DNA of 5,587 nucleotides from Candidatus Alistipes excrementipullorum (GTDB lineage Bacteria; Bacteroidota; Bacteroidia; Bacteroidales; Rikenellaceae), in NCBI GenBank assembly GCA_019113665.1, contig DXGW01000186.1, positions 1-5,587 on the forward strand, read 5' to 3'. Shown here one piece after another: positions 1 to 5,555 of the stretch (position 1 is its first letter; each line of letters opens with the position of its first letter). The notes beneath the pieces were generated by a model that worked only from the letters and a program-made list of their open reading frames with translations, was not told where the DNA came from and searched no databases. The translations under genes were made by a program, and so were the position numbers.

Positions 1-33
1 CATATTATTAATCATTTTCTAACCTTATATTCT

Positions 34-789
34 ATGAAGAGAATTGCATTTATTTTGTCAGTTGCGAGCATGGTAGCCGGATTGGCCGGTTGCACGGAAA
101 AAGAATCTGAAAAAACGCCTTCTACACCAACCGTCACTATTTCCATCGACAACGAAAAGACGACATCTGCGTCTATCGAATTCACCATTACGCCGACGAA
201 TGCCGAGAAGTGTTCATATGTAGTTATCGAATCGACGGAAACGGTTCCTTCGGAGAGCGATATTCTTGCGAACGGCAATGCTACCGATCCTGACAAGGCA
301 TCTACGATTTCTGTCGACGGACTTAAATCAGCAACCAAATATTTAGTAATGGCTGCCGTATCATCAACCGATGGGCAAACCGGAATAGCACAGCAGGAAG
401 TAACAACAGCCGAGGCTCCAGCCGTTGTTCTCGACCGCGGAACAGCCAAGGTTTACGAAACACGCAATATCGGACTTACACTGCGCGGTGAGGACTCGGG
501 AATAGATTACGAGATATCGTTGGACCTCTATGACGATGCATACGCTGGAACGGGCTATTTGACCGAAGGTACATATACGGTTTCGGAGGGTACGGAAGAC
601 CGAGCCATGAACTCCGAATACAGCTATCTGCAAAAGGACAACGACCAGTACAAGTTCGTGTCGGGTACTCTTGAAGTAAAAATCGTCGACAACGCGTATT
701 CGCTCAAACTCAACGTAGAACTTAACAACGAAGGCGGTAATTTCGTCGGAACATTCGACGGAACAATAGATGACATGCCGATCGAGTAA
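34..789 (+). CDS. Fibronectin-III-like domain lipoprotein (Bacteroidales surface/periplasmic lipoprotein, function unknown)
   Basis: This is a 251-residue lipoprotein. It begins with a basic, hydrophobic signal peptide (MKRIAFILSVASMVAG) and a lipobox L17-A18-G19-C20, so C20 should be lipidated. A short polar linker (TEKESEKTPS) follows, then a beta-rich segment at about residues 33-125 with the spacing of a fibronectin type III fold (ending GLKSATKYLVMAAVSS, then TTAEAP). A second beta-rich module at about 133-248 has the pattern LDLYDD...GYLTEGTYTV...FVSGTLEV...FVGTFDGTIDDM. I recognise that pattern from the C-termini of many Bacteroidales lipoproteins, but it has no assigned activity. The start at 34 is chosen because the signal peptide begins there; the leader is A/T-rich with no Shine-Dalgarno. 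No promoter is visible in the 33 bases available. The stop codon touches the ATG of the next lipoprotein gene, which implies co-transcription and probably translational coupling. Function cannot be stated beyond a likely role in surface binding or scaffolding. Confidence 0.88.
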   Translation: MKRIAFILSVASMVAGLAGCTEKESEKTPSTPTVTISIDNEKTTSASIEFTITPTNAEKCSYVVIESTETVPSESDILANGNATDPDKASTISVDGLKSATKYLVMAAVSSTDGQTGIAQQEVTTAEAPAVVLDRGTAKVYETRNIGLTLRGEDSGIDYEISLDLYDDAYAGTGYLTEGTYTVSEGTEDRAMNSEYSYLQKDNDQYKFVSGTLEVKIVDNAYSLKLNVELNNEGGNFVGTFDGTIDDMPIE

Positions 790-1920
790 ATGAGAAGACT
801 CATGACACGAAAAATATTAATGGTTGCAACGCTAATATGCGCAGCAATCCACTTGTATTCATGTACAAAAAGTGACGGAGACAAAACATCGTCATCTACA
901 CGCAAAGGCATCAACCTCACAGACAACGCTTCTTACGCCAACTGTTTCATTGTTTCGTCAGCAGGCGAATACTATTTCGAGACAAAACTAACCAGCGGCA
1001 CGACTCCCGAAGGCATCGTTTCTGCAGACTGGATATGGTCTACAAATGATGTGTATGCAGATGGGCTCGTAGAAAACGTCAGGTATGACAACGGATATAT
1101 CTCGTTTTCGGCAAAATCAGGCAAGGGGAATGTGGTACTCGGAGCCTTCGACAAAGATGGCAATGTTGTATGGAGCTGGCATCTGTGGTTAACGGAACAA
1201 CCTGCCACGCAGACACTCGACAACGGCGCCATATTCATGGACAGGAATCTTGGAGCCATGAGTGCAGATCCCGAAAACGCTGTACTTACCTACGGCCTCA
1301 AATACCAGTGGGGACGCAAGGATCCATTCTTCGGAGGAGACAAGAACGAAGATTCGGAAGTCTTTTCAGAGGCCAATGCCAATACGGTATTCAACCCGTC
1401 TATTCCGCTTGAATGGAAGGCAGTGAAAAAGGAAGAGATATCTGCAACGGTTGATTATACTGTGCAGAATCCCACGACATTCATATGGACAGACAAATCT
1501 GAGGACGGTTGCGATTGGATAGCAGAAAGAAATGATTATCTTTGGAGTGAAGAAAATACCGACAACAAGACAGACTACGACCCTTGTCCGGCCGGTTACC
1601 GCGTAGCATACGACGGGGCTTGGGAAGGTTGCGGATACTGGAACGTAGATGACGATCCGGTCAACGGAGGCAGGACCCACACGACCGAGAAAGGCGAAAA
1701 GTTCTGGTGGCCTTTGAGCGGCACACGCTGGGGTGATGCCGATGCCGGGAAATTGGGATATGTAGGTCTGAACGGTGTTGGTGCAATTTGGATCCGTACG
1801 ACGATAAACTGCGGATACAATGCCAGTTGTTTCTACTACCATCAGGGAACATACATGGGCAGCAGTTATGCAATGTACCGTTCGTACGGTGAGAATGTAA
1901 GATGCACTAAGGAATCGTAA
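790..1920 (+). CDS. FISUMP / fimbrillin-associated type lipoprotein
   Basis: This 376-residue protein has a signal peptide ending in lipobox L22-Y23-S24-C25. Residues 40-138 form a beta-rich region with motifs I know from Bacteroides fimbrillin-like proteins (ASYANCFIVSSAGEYYF, then VVWSWHLWLTEQPA). The C-terminal part carries FISUMP (Fibrobacter succinogenes major paralogous domain) landmarks in order: MDRNLGA 150-156, YGLKYQWGRKDPF 168-180, DPCPAGYRV 264-272, WWPLSGTRW 306-314 and a terminal GENVRC 367-372. These proteins are exported and often sit beside fimbrial or other surface lipoprotein genes; their biochemical role is not settled. Seven cysteines remain after C25 (52, 241, 266, 281, 341, 347, 372), so disulfides are possible. 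The ATG at 790 abuts the upstream TAA with no gap. The ATG at 802 (M5) is an alternative start that also leaves a usable signal peptide. A surface adhesin or fimbrial accessory role is an inference. Confidence 0.88.
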   Translation: MRRLMTRKILMVATLICAAIHLYSCTKSDGDKTSSSTRKGINLTDNASYANCFIVSSAGEYYFETKLTSGTTPEGIVSADWIWSTNDVYADGLVENVRYDNGYISFSAKSGKGNVVLGAFDKDGNVVWSWHLWLTEQPATQTLDNGAIFMDRNLGAMSADPENAVLTYGLKYQWGRKDPFFGGDKNEDSEVFSEANANTVFNPSIPLEWKAVKKEEISATVDYTVQNPTTFIWTDKSEDGCDWIAERNDYLWSEENTDNKTDYDPCPAGYRVAYDGAWEGCGYWNVDDDPVNGGRTHTTEKGEKFWWPLSGTRWGDADAGKLGYVGLNGVGAIWIRTTINCGYNASCFYYHQGTYMGSSYAMYRSYGENVRCTKES

Positions 1921-1930
1921 GAACGCAACA

Positions 1931-1958
1931 GGCCTGCGGCTCTTTTGAGCCGCAGGCC
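1931..1958. repeat. Perfect 12-bp inverted repeat with TTTT loop (intergenic hairpin, possible terminator or processing site)
   Basis: The arms GGCCTGCGGCTC (1931-1942) and GAGCCGCAGGCC (1947-1958) are exact reverse complements separated by TTTT. The RNA would form a very stable GC-rich hairpin. It lies 10 bases after the stop of the FISUMP-type lipoprotein gene and 19 bases before the DUF5009 start. No U-run follows on either strand, so it is not a canonical intrinsic terminator. It may still end or attenuate the lipoprotein transcript, or protect its 3' end. Confidence 0.75.
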
Positions 1959-1977
1959 ATAACATAACACTACCGAC

Positions 1978-3378
1978 ATGAAGAACAGGGCCTACGAGAT
2001 AGATGTATTGCGGGGACTTGCCATCATAGGCATGGTCCTCTCCGGACAGATTCTGCGGCACGCCGACCTTCCGGCCTGGCTGTTCCATGCCCAGGTCCCG
2101 CCTCCGAATTTCGTGTTCGACCCTTCGGTTGCAGGCATAACATGGGTTGATCTTGTATTCCCGTTCTTCCTGTTCGCAATGGGGGCGGCGTTTCCGCTTG
2201 CAATGCGCAAACGGCTCGATACGAGGGCCCCGGCCGCAAAACCGGTTCCTGGAATAATTCGCCGTTGGGCCCTTCTCTCATTCTTTGCAATAGCCTTGGC
2301 CAACATGCGCTTCAGCGGTATTCCGGACCTTCCGGGCTGGGGTGCAGCGCTTCTTCAGATTGTCGGTTGGGGCTGTTTCTGCGCCATGTTCATGCGATTC
2401 GAGCGGCTTTCGGCCAATGCAAACCGCATCGTCTGTTTCACAGGAATCGCAACAGCAGTGGCGCTCATGGCAGCCGCGCGTCTTATCTGGCATGCACCGG
2501 TATCTGTCTACCGCAGCGACATAATTATTCTGATCCTGGCCAACATGGCGCTCTTCGGCAGCCTTACATGGCTCTTTACCCGCAACGACATTCGAGCACG
2601 GCTGGCCATACTTGTCCTGCTCGTCGCACTCAGGACAGGAGCCGGGGTCGAAGGTTCATGGACGCAGGCTTTGTGGGATATGACGCCCGTACCATGGCTC
2701 TTCAGATTCGACTACCTGAAATACCTGTGCATCATCATACCGGGAACAATCGCCGGAGACGCAATCTTCGCCGCAATGCAACGAACGCCGGGCAAAGAGA
2801 CGGAAAAGCCGAACCGACCCGTCTCCATCGGCATACTGATTCTTACGGCAGCCATCTTCGTTACGAACATGTGGGGCCTTTTCACCCGCCACCTCGTATG
2901 GAACATCGTTCTGACACTTGTATTCGGATTCGCCGCCATGTATATGCTTCGCAAAGAGAGATCCAACCGGCACGATCTCTATGTATCGCTGTTCGGGTGG
3001 GGATTTTTCTGGCTTGTGACGGGACTGCTGCTCGAACCGTTCGAAGGCGGGATAAAAAAGGACCACGCTACATTCAGCTACTTCTTCGTGACATCGGGTC
3101 TGGCATCAATGACCGTAATGATGGCCGGCATGGCAATGCGGCAATTCAAAATGCGTTTCAACTGGCTCATCGAGTGCGGACAGAATCCGATGGTGGCATA
3201 TACGGCAGCGGGATTCCTCATCATGCCGGCATTGCGGCTGCTGCACCTCTCGCCGCTGCTTTCATTCTTCGCGGAGATCGGTCCTTGGGGAGGAGTGCTG
3301 CACGGCATGGTCATAACGGCCGCAGTCGTCACCGTGACGGTGTTTTTCACAAGGAAGAGGCTCTTTTGGAGAACGTGA
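1978..3378 (+). CDS. DUF5009 / HGSNAT-like multi-pass membrane protein (putative acyltransferase)
   Basis: This 466-residue protein is strongly hydrophobic, with roughly 11-12 membrane segments (for example 9-23, 55-77, 121-140, 150-170, 180-200, 246-266, 283-302, 307-324, 337-352, 366-386, 402-420, 439-458). The N-terminus has the family signature of R4 followed by EIDVLRGLAIIGMVLSG. The segment GITWVDLVFPFFLFAMGAAF (53-72) resembles the conserved block of human heparan-alpha-glucosaminide N-acetyltransferase and the bacterial YeiB/NagX-like proteins. H37 in the loop before this block is the best candidate for the acetyl-accepting histidine, by analogy only. NPMVAYTA at 403-410 is another family-like motif. 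HGSNAT moves acetyl from cytoplasmic acetyl-CoA to a sugar amine across the membrane; whether this bacterial protein does so is unproven, and a sugar transport role has also been suggested for NagX-type relatives. The start at 1978 is fixed by the signature. I see no TAnnTTTG box in the 57-base upstream gap. It is convergent with the SDR gene after 10 bases. Confidence 0.85.
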   Translation: MKNRAYEIDVLRGLAIIGMVLSGQILRHADLPAWLFHAQVPPPNFVFDPSVAGITWVDLVFPFFLFAMGAAFPLAMRKRLDTRAPAAKPVPGIIRRWALLSFFAIALANMRFSGIPDLPGWGAALLQIVGWGCFCAMFMRFERLSANANRIVCFTGIATAVALMAAARLIWHAPVSVYRSDIIILILANMALFGSLTWLFTRNDIRARLAILVLLVALRTGAGVEGSWTQALWDMTPVPWLFRFDYLKYLCIIIPGTIAGDAIFAAMQRTPGKETEKPNRPVSIGILILTAAIFVTNMWGLFTRHLVWNIVLTLVFGFAAMYMLRKERSNRHDLYVSLFGWGFFWLVTGLLLEPFEGGIKKDHATFSYFFVTSGLASMTVMMAGMAMRQFKMRFNWLIECGQNPMVAYTAAGFLIMPALRLLHLSPLLSFFAEIGPWGGVLHGMVITAAVVTVTVFFTRKRLFWRT

Positions 3379-3388
3379 GCCCTGCCTG

Positions 3389-4180
3389 CTAAAGTCTTGA
3401 CAGCAGACGTTTCACTGGCGGCAGGTGCAACAACGGCAACAAAGCCCGCGCCGGCAGTAACGAGCAGGCCAGATACTCCAGCTTCGTGGCAAAGCCGGGA
3501 ATGCAGCGTCGCCTGCCATGAAACATGGCATTCAGTCCGCGGCGAGCCAGTTCTCCGGCGCTCATCATAAGGCCGACTCCCAATAATCTTTTACGTACCT
3601 TCTCATCGAGATCATACAACGGCGTATCTACGGCCGAAGGGAACACCGTCGTGACGCTCACGCCGTAATCACGCATCTCATACCACAGCGACTGGCCGAA
3701 ATTCCGCAGATAGACCTTCGTTGCACCATAATGCGACATCGTCGGGTATGGAGTCCATGCCGTAATCGACGACATGATCAGAATGCGCCCGCTGCGGCGA
3801 CGTTTCATATCACTGCCGAAGAGTCGGCACAGATGCGTCGGAGTAGTGCAATGCAGAGCGATTATACGGTCAATCCTTGACGGGTCGGTGTGCTCAAGCG
3901 TCGAGAACAGCAGTATGCCGGCATTGTTGATCAATATGTCCACCGTCAGGTCCTGCGCCGTAACCCACTCGTAGATACGGTCTGCAGCCCCCTCCTGCGA
4001 CAGGTCCGCATACAAAGGCAGGGCCGACACCGAATACTCCGCAGCGATCTCCGCAGCGACACGGCGGTTGTCCTCATCGCGGTTGCTCACTATTATCACA
4101 TTATGGCCTCCGCGGGCAAGCTGACGCGCATACTCCAACCCTATTCCCGAGGAAGCTCCCGTTATCAATGCATAATCCAT
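3389..4180 (-). CDS. Short-chain dehydrogenase/reductase (SDR), classical type, likely NADP(H)-dependent
   Basis: This 263-residue Rossmann-fold oxidoreductase has the cofactor glycine motif TGASSGIG at 7-14, D59 in YADLS, NNAG at 85-88, and the catalytic S138, Y151 and K155 (SS...YGATK). N33-R34 after the second strand suggests NADP(H) rather than NAD(H). Two family positions differ: the Asn normally in the helix of the catalytic tetrad appears to be H110 (IIALHCTTPTHL), and the usual PG after strand six is P181-S182. The substrate cannot be read from sequence; this subgroup is usually annotated only as an SDR oxidoreductase. The tail (about 234-263) is rich in Leu and basic residues and could contact the membrane. 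An in-frame TAA lies 9-11 bases upstream of the ATG and the glycine motif begins at residue 7, so the start is firm. The gene is divergent from the DMT gene and convergent with the DUF5009 gene. Confidence 0.93.
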   Translation of the reverse strand: MDYALITGASSGIGLEYARQLARGGHNVIIVSNRDEDNRRVAAEIAAEYSVSALPLYADLSQEGAADRIYEWVTAQDLTVDILINNAGILLFSTLEHTDPSRIDRIIALHCTTPTHLCRLFGSDMKRRRSGRILIMSSITAWTPYPTMSHYGATKVYLRNFGQSLWYEMRDYGVSVTTVFPSAVDTPLYDLDEKVRKRLLGVGLMMSAGELARRGLNAMFHGRRRCIPGFATKLEYLACSLLPARALLPLLHLPPVKRLLSRL

Positions 4181-4184
4181 ACTG

Positions 4185-4192
4185 CAAATTTA
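4185..4192 (-). promoter_or_regulatory. Bacteroidetes-type -7 box (TAAATTTG) for the SDR gene
   Basis: Read on the minus strand this is TAAATTTG, an exact match to the Bacteroidetes -7 consensus TAnnTTTG. Only four bases separate it from the SDR ATG, so transcription would begin at or next to the start codon, giving a leaderless or near-leaderless mRNA. No clear -33 TTTG is found at the usual spacing. A weaker alternative box on the same strand (TATTTTCA at 4230-4223) would give a leader of about 38 bases. Confidence 0.42.
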
Positions 4193-4235
4193 AGTTTTTT
4201 TGGTATCGGCCGGTATACGGACTGAAAATAAGAAC

Positions 4236-4243
4236 TATTTTTG
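4236..4243 (+). promoter_or_regulatory. Bacteroidetes-type -7 box (TATTTTTG) for the DMT-family gene
   Basis: TATTTTTG matches TAnnTTTG exactly and lies 25 bases before the ATG at 4269, leaving a leader of about 20 bases. The nearest upstream TTTG (4199-4202) is 33 bases away, too far for a standard -33 element, so the upstream half is weak. The position argues for the ATG at 4269 rather than the TTG at 4200 as the gene start. Confidence 0.5.
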
Positions 4244-4268
4244 CAGCCGTATTCAGAATTTATACTGT

Positions 4269-4634
4269 ATGTTACGTGGAATAGGATCCATCTTGCTGCT
4301 TATCTGCTCCAATACGTTCATGACACTGGCATGGTACGGGCAGATCATGTTCAAATCCAAACTCGAACGATTCGGGCTTTACGCCATCGTATTCCTCAGC
4401 TGGGGCATAGCTTTCTTCGAATACTGCCTGCAGGTACCGGCCAACAGGCTCGGAAGCGCCGAGTTCGGCGGCCCTTACAACATCTGGGAATTGAAGGTGA
4501 TACAGGAGGTCGTGTCGCTGCTCGTATTCACTATACTGGTCACCCTGTTCATGAAAAGCGAGCCGCTGCGCTGGAACCATCTGGCCGGATTCCTTTGCCT
4601 CGTGCTCGCCGTATTCTTCATATTCAAGAAATAG
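4269..4634 (+). CDS. DUF486 / DMT-family small membrane protein
   Basis: This 121-residue protein has four predicted membrane segments at about 5-23, 35-53, 79-95 and 102-119, and matches the usual length of the DUF486 (DMT_6) family. Signatures are SNTFMTLAWYGQIMFKSK at 14-31, SWGIAFFEYCLQVPANR at 44-60, and LKVIQEVVSLLVF at 75-87. The family is related to drug/metabolite transporters, and small four-helix members usually work as dimers; no substrate is known for DUF486. The ATG at 4269 is preferred because it starts directly at the first membrane helix and follows a -7 box. An in-frame TTG at 4200 would add 23 non-conserved residues and would lie upstream of that box. The gene is convergent with the NlpE-like lipoprotein gene, with only three bases between the two stop codons. 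Confidence 0.92.
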   Translation: MLRGIGSILLLICSNTFMTLAWYGQIMFKSKLERFGLYAIVFLSWGIAFFEYCLQVPANRLGSAEFGGPYNIWELKVIQEVVSLLVFTILVTLFMKSEPLRWNHLAGFLCLVLAVFFIFKK

Positions 4635-4649
4635 CCGCTATTCCTTTTT
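4630..4649 (+). terminator. Weak hairpin plus T-run at the convergent gene ends
   Basis: AATAG (4630-4634) pairs with CTATT (4638-4642) around a CCG loop, and a TTTTT run (4645-4649) follows on the plus strand. The stem contains both TAG stop codons of the convergent genes. Five mostly A/T pairs make a weak terminator, so this is tentative. The T-run also encodes the lysines near the C-terminus of the opposite gene. Confidence 0.25.
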
Positions 4650-5390
4650 CAGGATATAGTTGTCGGCCAGCGGTCCGGTGATTGCATTGCCTTCGCCGTC
4701 GAGCATGCGCAGCGAATCTCCTTCGAAGAAGTAACGCGACACCGTGCCGTTTTTCTCCGTGAGCGTAACCGTAGCACCTTCGACGGAATAGCTGCCTTCA
4801 CTGTCGAACGCCGTATCGCGTTCGAGATATACCATATTCATCTTGAATGTATTGTCCGCGCCGAGGACCAACGTCACGTTGATGCCGGGACAATCGGCCG
4901 CTGGTATCGTACCACGGTATGTGCCTACATACTCAGGGGTTTCGGCCTGATTGAGGTTCTGCAACTGTGTATCGTCCATCTGCGCAAGCAGCCCGTCGTA
5001 CACACGTTCAAGTTCCACCTCGGCATCGTCCGACGAGGGTATCGATATGGCAAAGTGTCCGCTTTCGATGCGCCCGACAACCTGCGGCAACGAGAGTATC
5101 TCGCCTTCATACAGGAAACCGATTGTCTCGCCCGCTGCATTCTCGGTAGCATCGGCCCATATCGGAATCATGTCATCTTTCACGCGGCCGATTATCTGAT
5201 ACGACATACCCTGCTCACTCGGGAAAGAGTCGAGTTTCATGGCGGCAAAATCCTTGACCGTAACAATGGCATCACCCACCGGTTCTCCGTCAATTACCAG
5301 ATACCAGCCGTCGGGACGCTCTGCCGTAGCACCACCGCAGGAAGCGAGAAGCGACATCATTGCTCCAGCGCACAAAATTCGAAAATCCAT
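4638..5390 (-). CDS. Lipoprotein with SecD P1-head-like segment and C-terminal NlpE-like domain
   Basis: This 250-residue lipoprotein has a short signal peptide and lipobox L15-A16-S17-C18. Residues 28-120 (GWYLVIDG, IVTVKDFAAMKLDS, then WADATENAAGETIGFLYEG and LPQVVGRIESGHFAIS) resemble the periplasmic P1-head region of SecD, where a conserved stretch keeps a Gly-Lys/Glu-x-(I/L)-(A/G)-(I/F) strand, a saPxi turn and an I-x-x-G-x-x-x-I strand. Residues 153-249 resemble the NlpE copper-resistance/surface-sensing domain: YVGTYRGTIPAADCPGI, LVLGADNTFKMNMVYLERD, GSYSVEGATVTL and a closing PLADNYILKK. The NlpE CxxC is incomplete, with A164 in place of the first Cys and C167 kept. NlpE in enterobacteria senses envelope stress and lipoprotein-trafficking defects; a similar role here is only an inference. 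The signal peptide starts at the 5390 ATG. A clear -7 box lies upstream. Confidence 0.87.
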   Translation of the reverse strand: MDFRILCAGAMMSLLASCGGATAERPDGWYLVIDGEPVGDAIVTVKDFAAMKLDSFPSEQGMSYQIIGRVKDDMIPIWADATENAAGETIGFLYEGEILSLPQVVGRIESGHFAISIPSSDDAEVELERVYDGLLAQMDDTQLQNLNQAETPEYVGTYRGTIPAADCPGINVTLVLGADNTFKMNMVYLERDTAFDSEGSYSVEGATVTLTEKNGTVSRYFFEGDSLRMLDGEGNAITGPLADNYILKKE

Positions 5391-5413
5391 AATAAATATA
5401 TTTTTCCTATATA

Positions 5414-5421
5414 CAAATATA
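5414..5421 (-). promoter_or_regulatory. Bacteroidetes-type -7 box (TATATTTG) for the NlpE-like lipoprotein gene
   Basis: Read on the minus strand this is TATATTTG, an exact TAnnTTTG match, 23 bases before the ATG at 5390. A TTGG at 5446-5443 lies 21 bases further upstream and may serve as a degenerate -33 element. The predicted leader is about 19 bases and very A/T-rich (AATATATTTATT just before the ATG), as is usual for well-translated Bacteroidetes genes. Confidence 0.55.
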
Positions 5422-5531
5422 GCGATAATTTCCCAGCATCGGCCAACCTGACCGCAAAAAAATCACGGCGGGCGACGATGTATGCGAATCCATAAAATTG
5501 GCGGCAGGCTTCGGAAATCGAAAATTTTTCT

Positions 5532-5539
5532 TATTTTTA
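5532..5539 (+). promoter_or_regulatory. Possible -7 box (TATTTTTA) for the gene at the right edge
   Basis: TATTTTTA matches the Bacteroidetes -7 consensus at five of six defined positions, missing the final G. It is 16 bases before the ATG at 5556. No -33 motif is evident. The surrounding stretch is strongly A/T-rich, so a chance match is quite possible. Confidence 0.28.
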
Positions 5540-5555
5540 CACGAAAATATATGCT

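Noticed and set aside
1366..2088. Long minus-strand open frame (240 codons) crossing the end of the FISUMP-type gene and the intergenic hairpin
   Set aside because: No recognisable motif, no promoter-like or leader features, and it runs antisense through two well-supported genes and the inverted repeat.
1938..3368. GGCTCTTTTG repeated at both ends of the DUF5009 gene (1938-1947 and 3359-3368)
   Set aside because: A shared 10-mer is expected several times by chance in a window of this size, and the surrounding bases do not match. I do not read it as boundaries of a mobile unit.
3359..3381. GGCTC/GAGCC inverted repeat around the DUF5009 stop codon as a terminator
   Set aside because: Only five pairs with a 13-base loop and no T-run on either strand; too weak to call.
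2265..3392. Long + strand open frame (375 codons) inside the DUF5009 gene
   Set aside because: It lies entirely in the shadow of the membrane protein, is rich in Arg and His with no domain or signal peptide, and the other frame has the clear DUF5009 signature and membrane segments.
4200..4268. N-terminal extension of the DMT-family protein from a TTG at 4200
   Set aside because: The added 23 residues do not match the family, and the start would lie upstream of the -7 box at 4236-4243. The ATG at 4269 gives the usual family length.
5391..5555. A small RNA or short peptide gene in the right-hand intergenic gap
   Set aside because: The gap is explained by an A/T-rich divergent promoter region. 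The only small frames seen (such as MYANP from 5479) have no supporting features, and no strong hairpin with a T-run is present.
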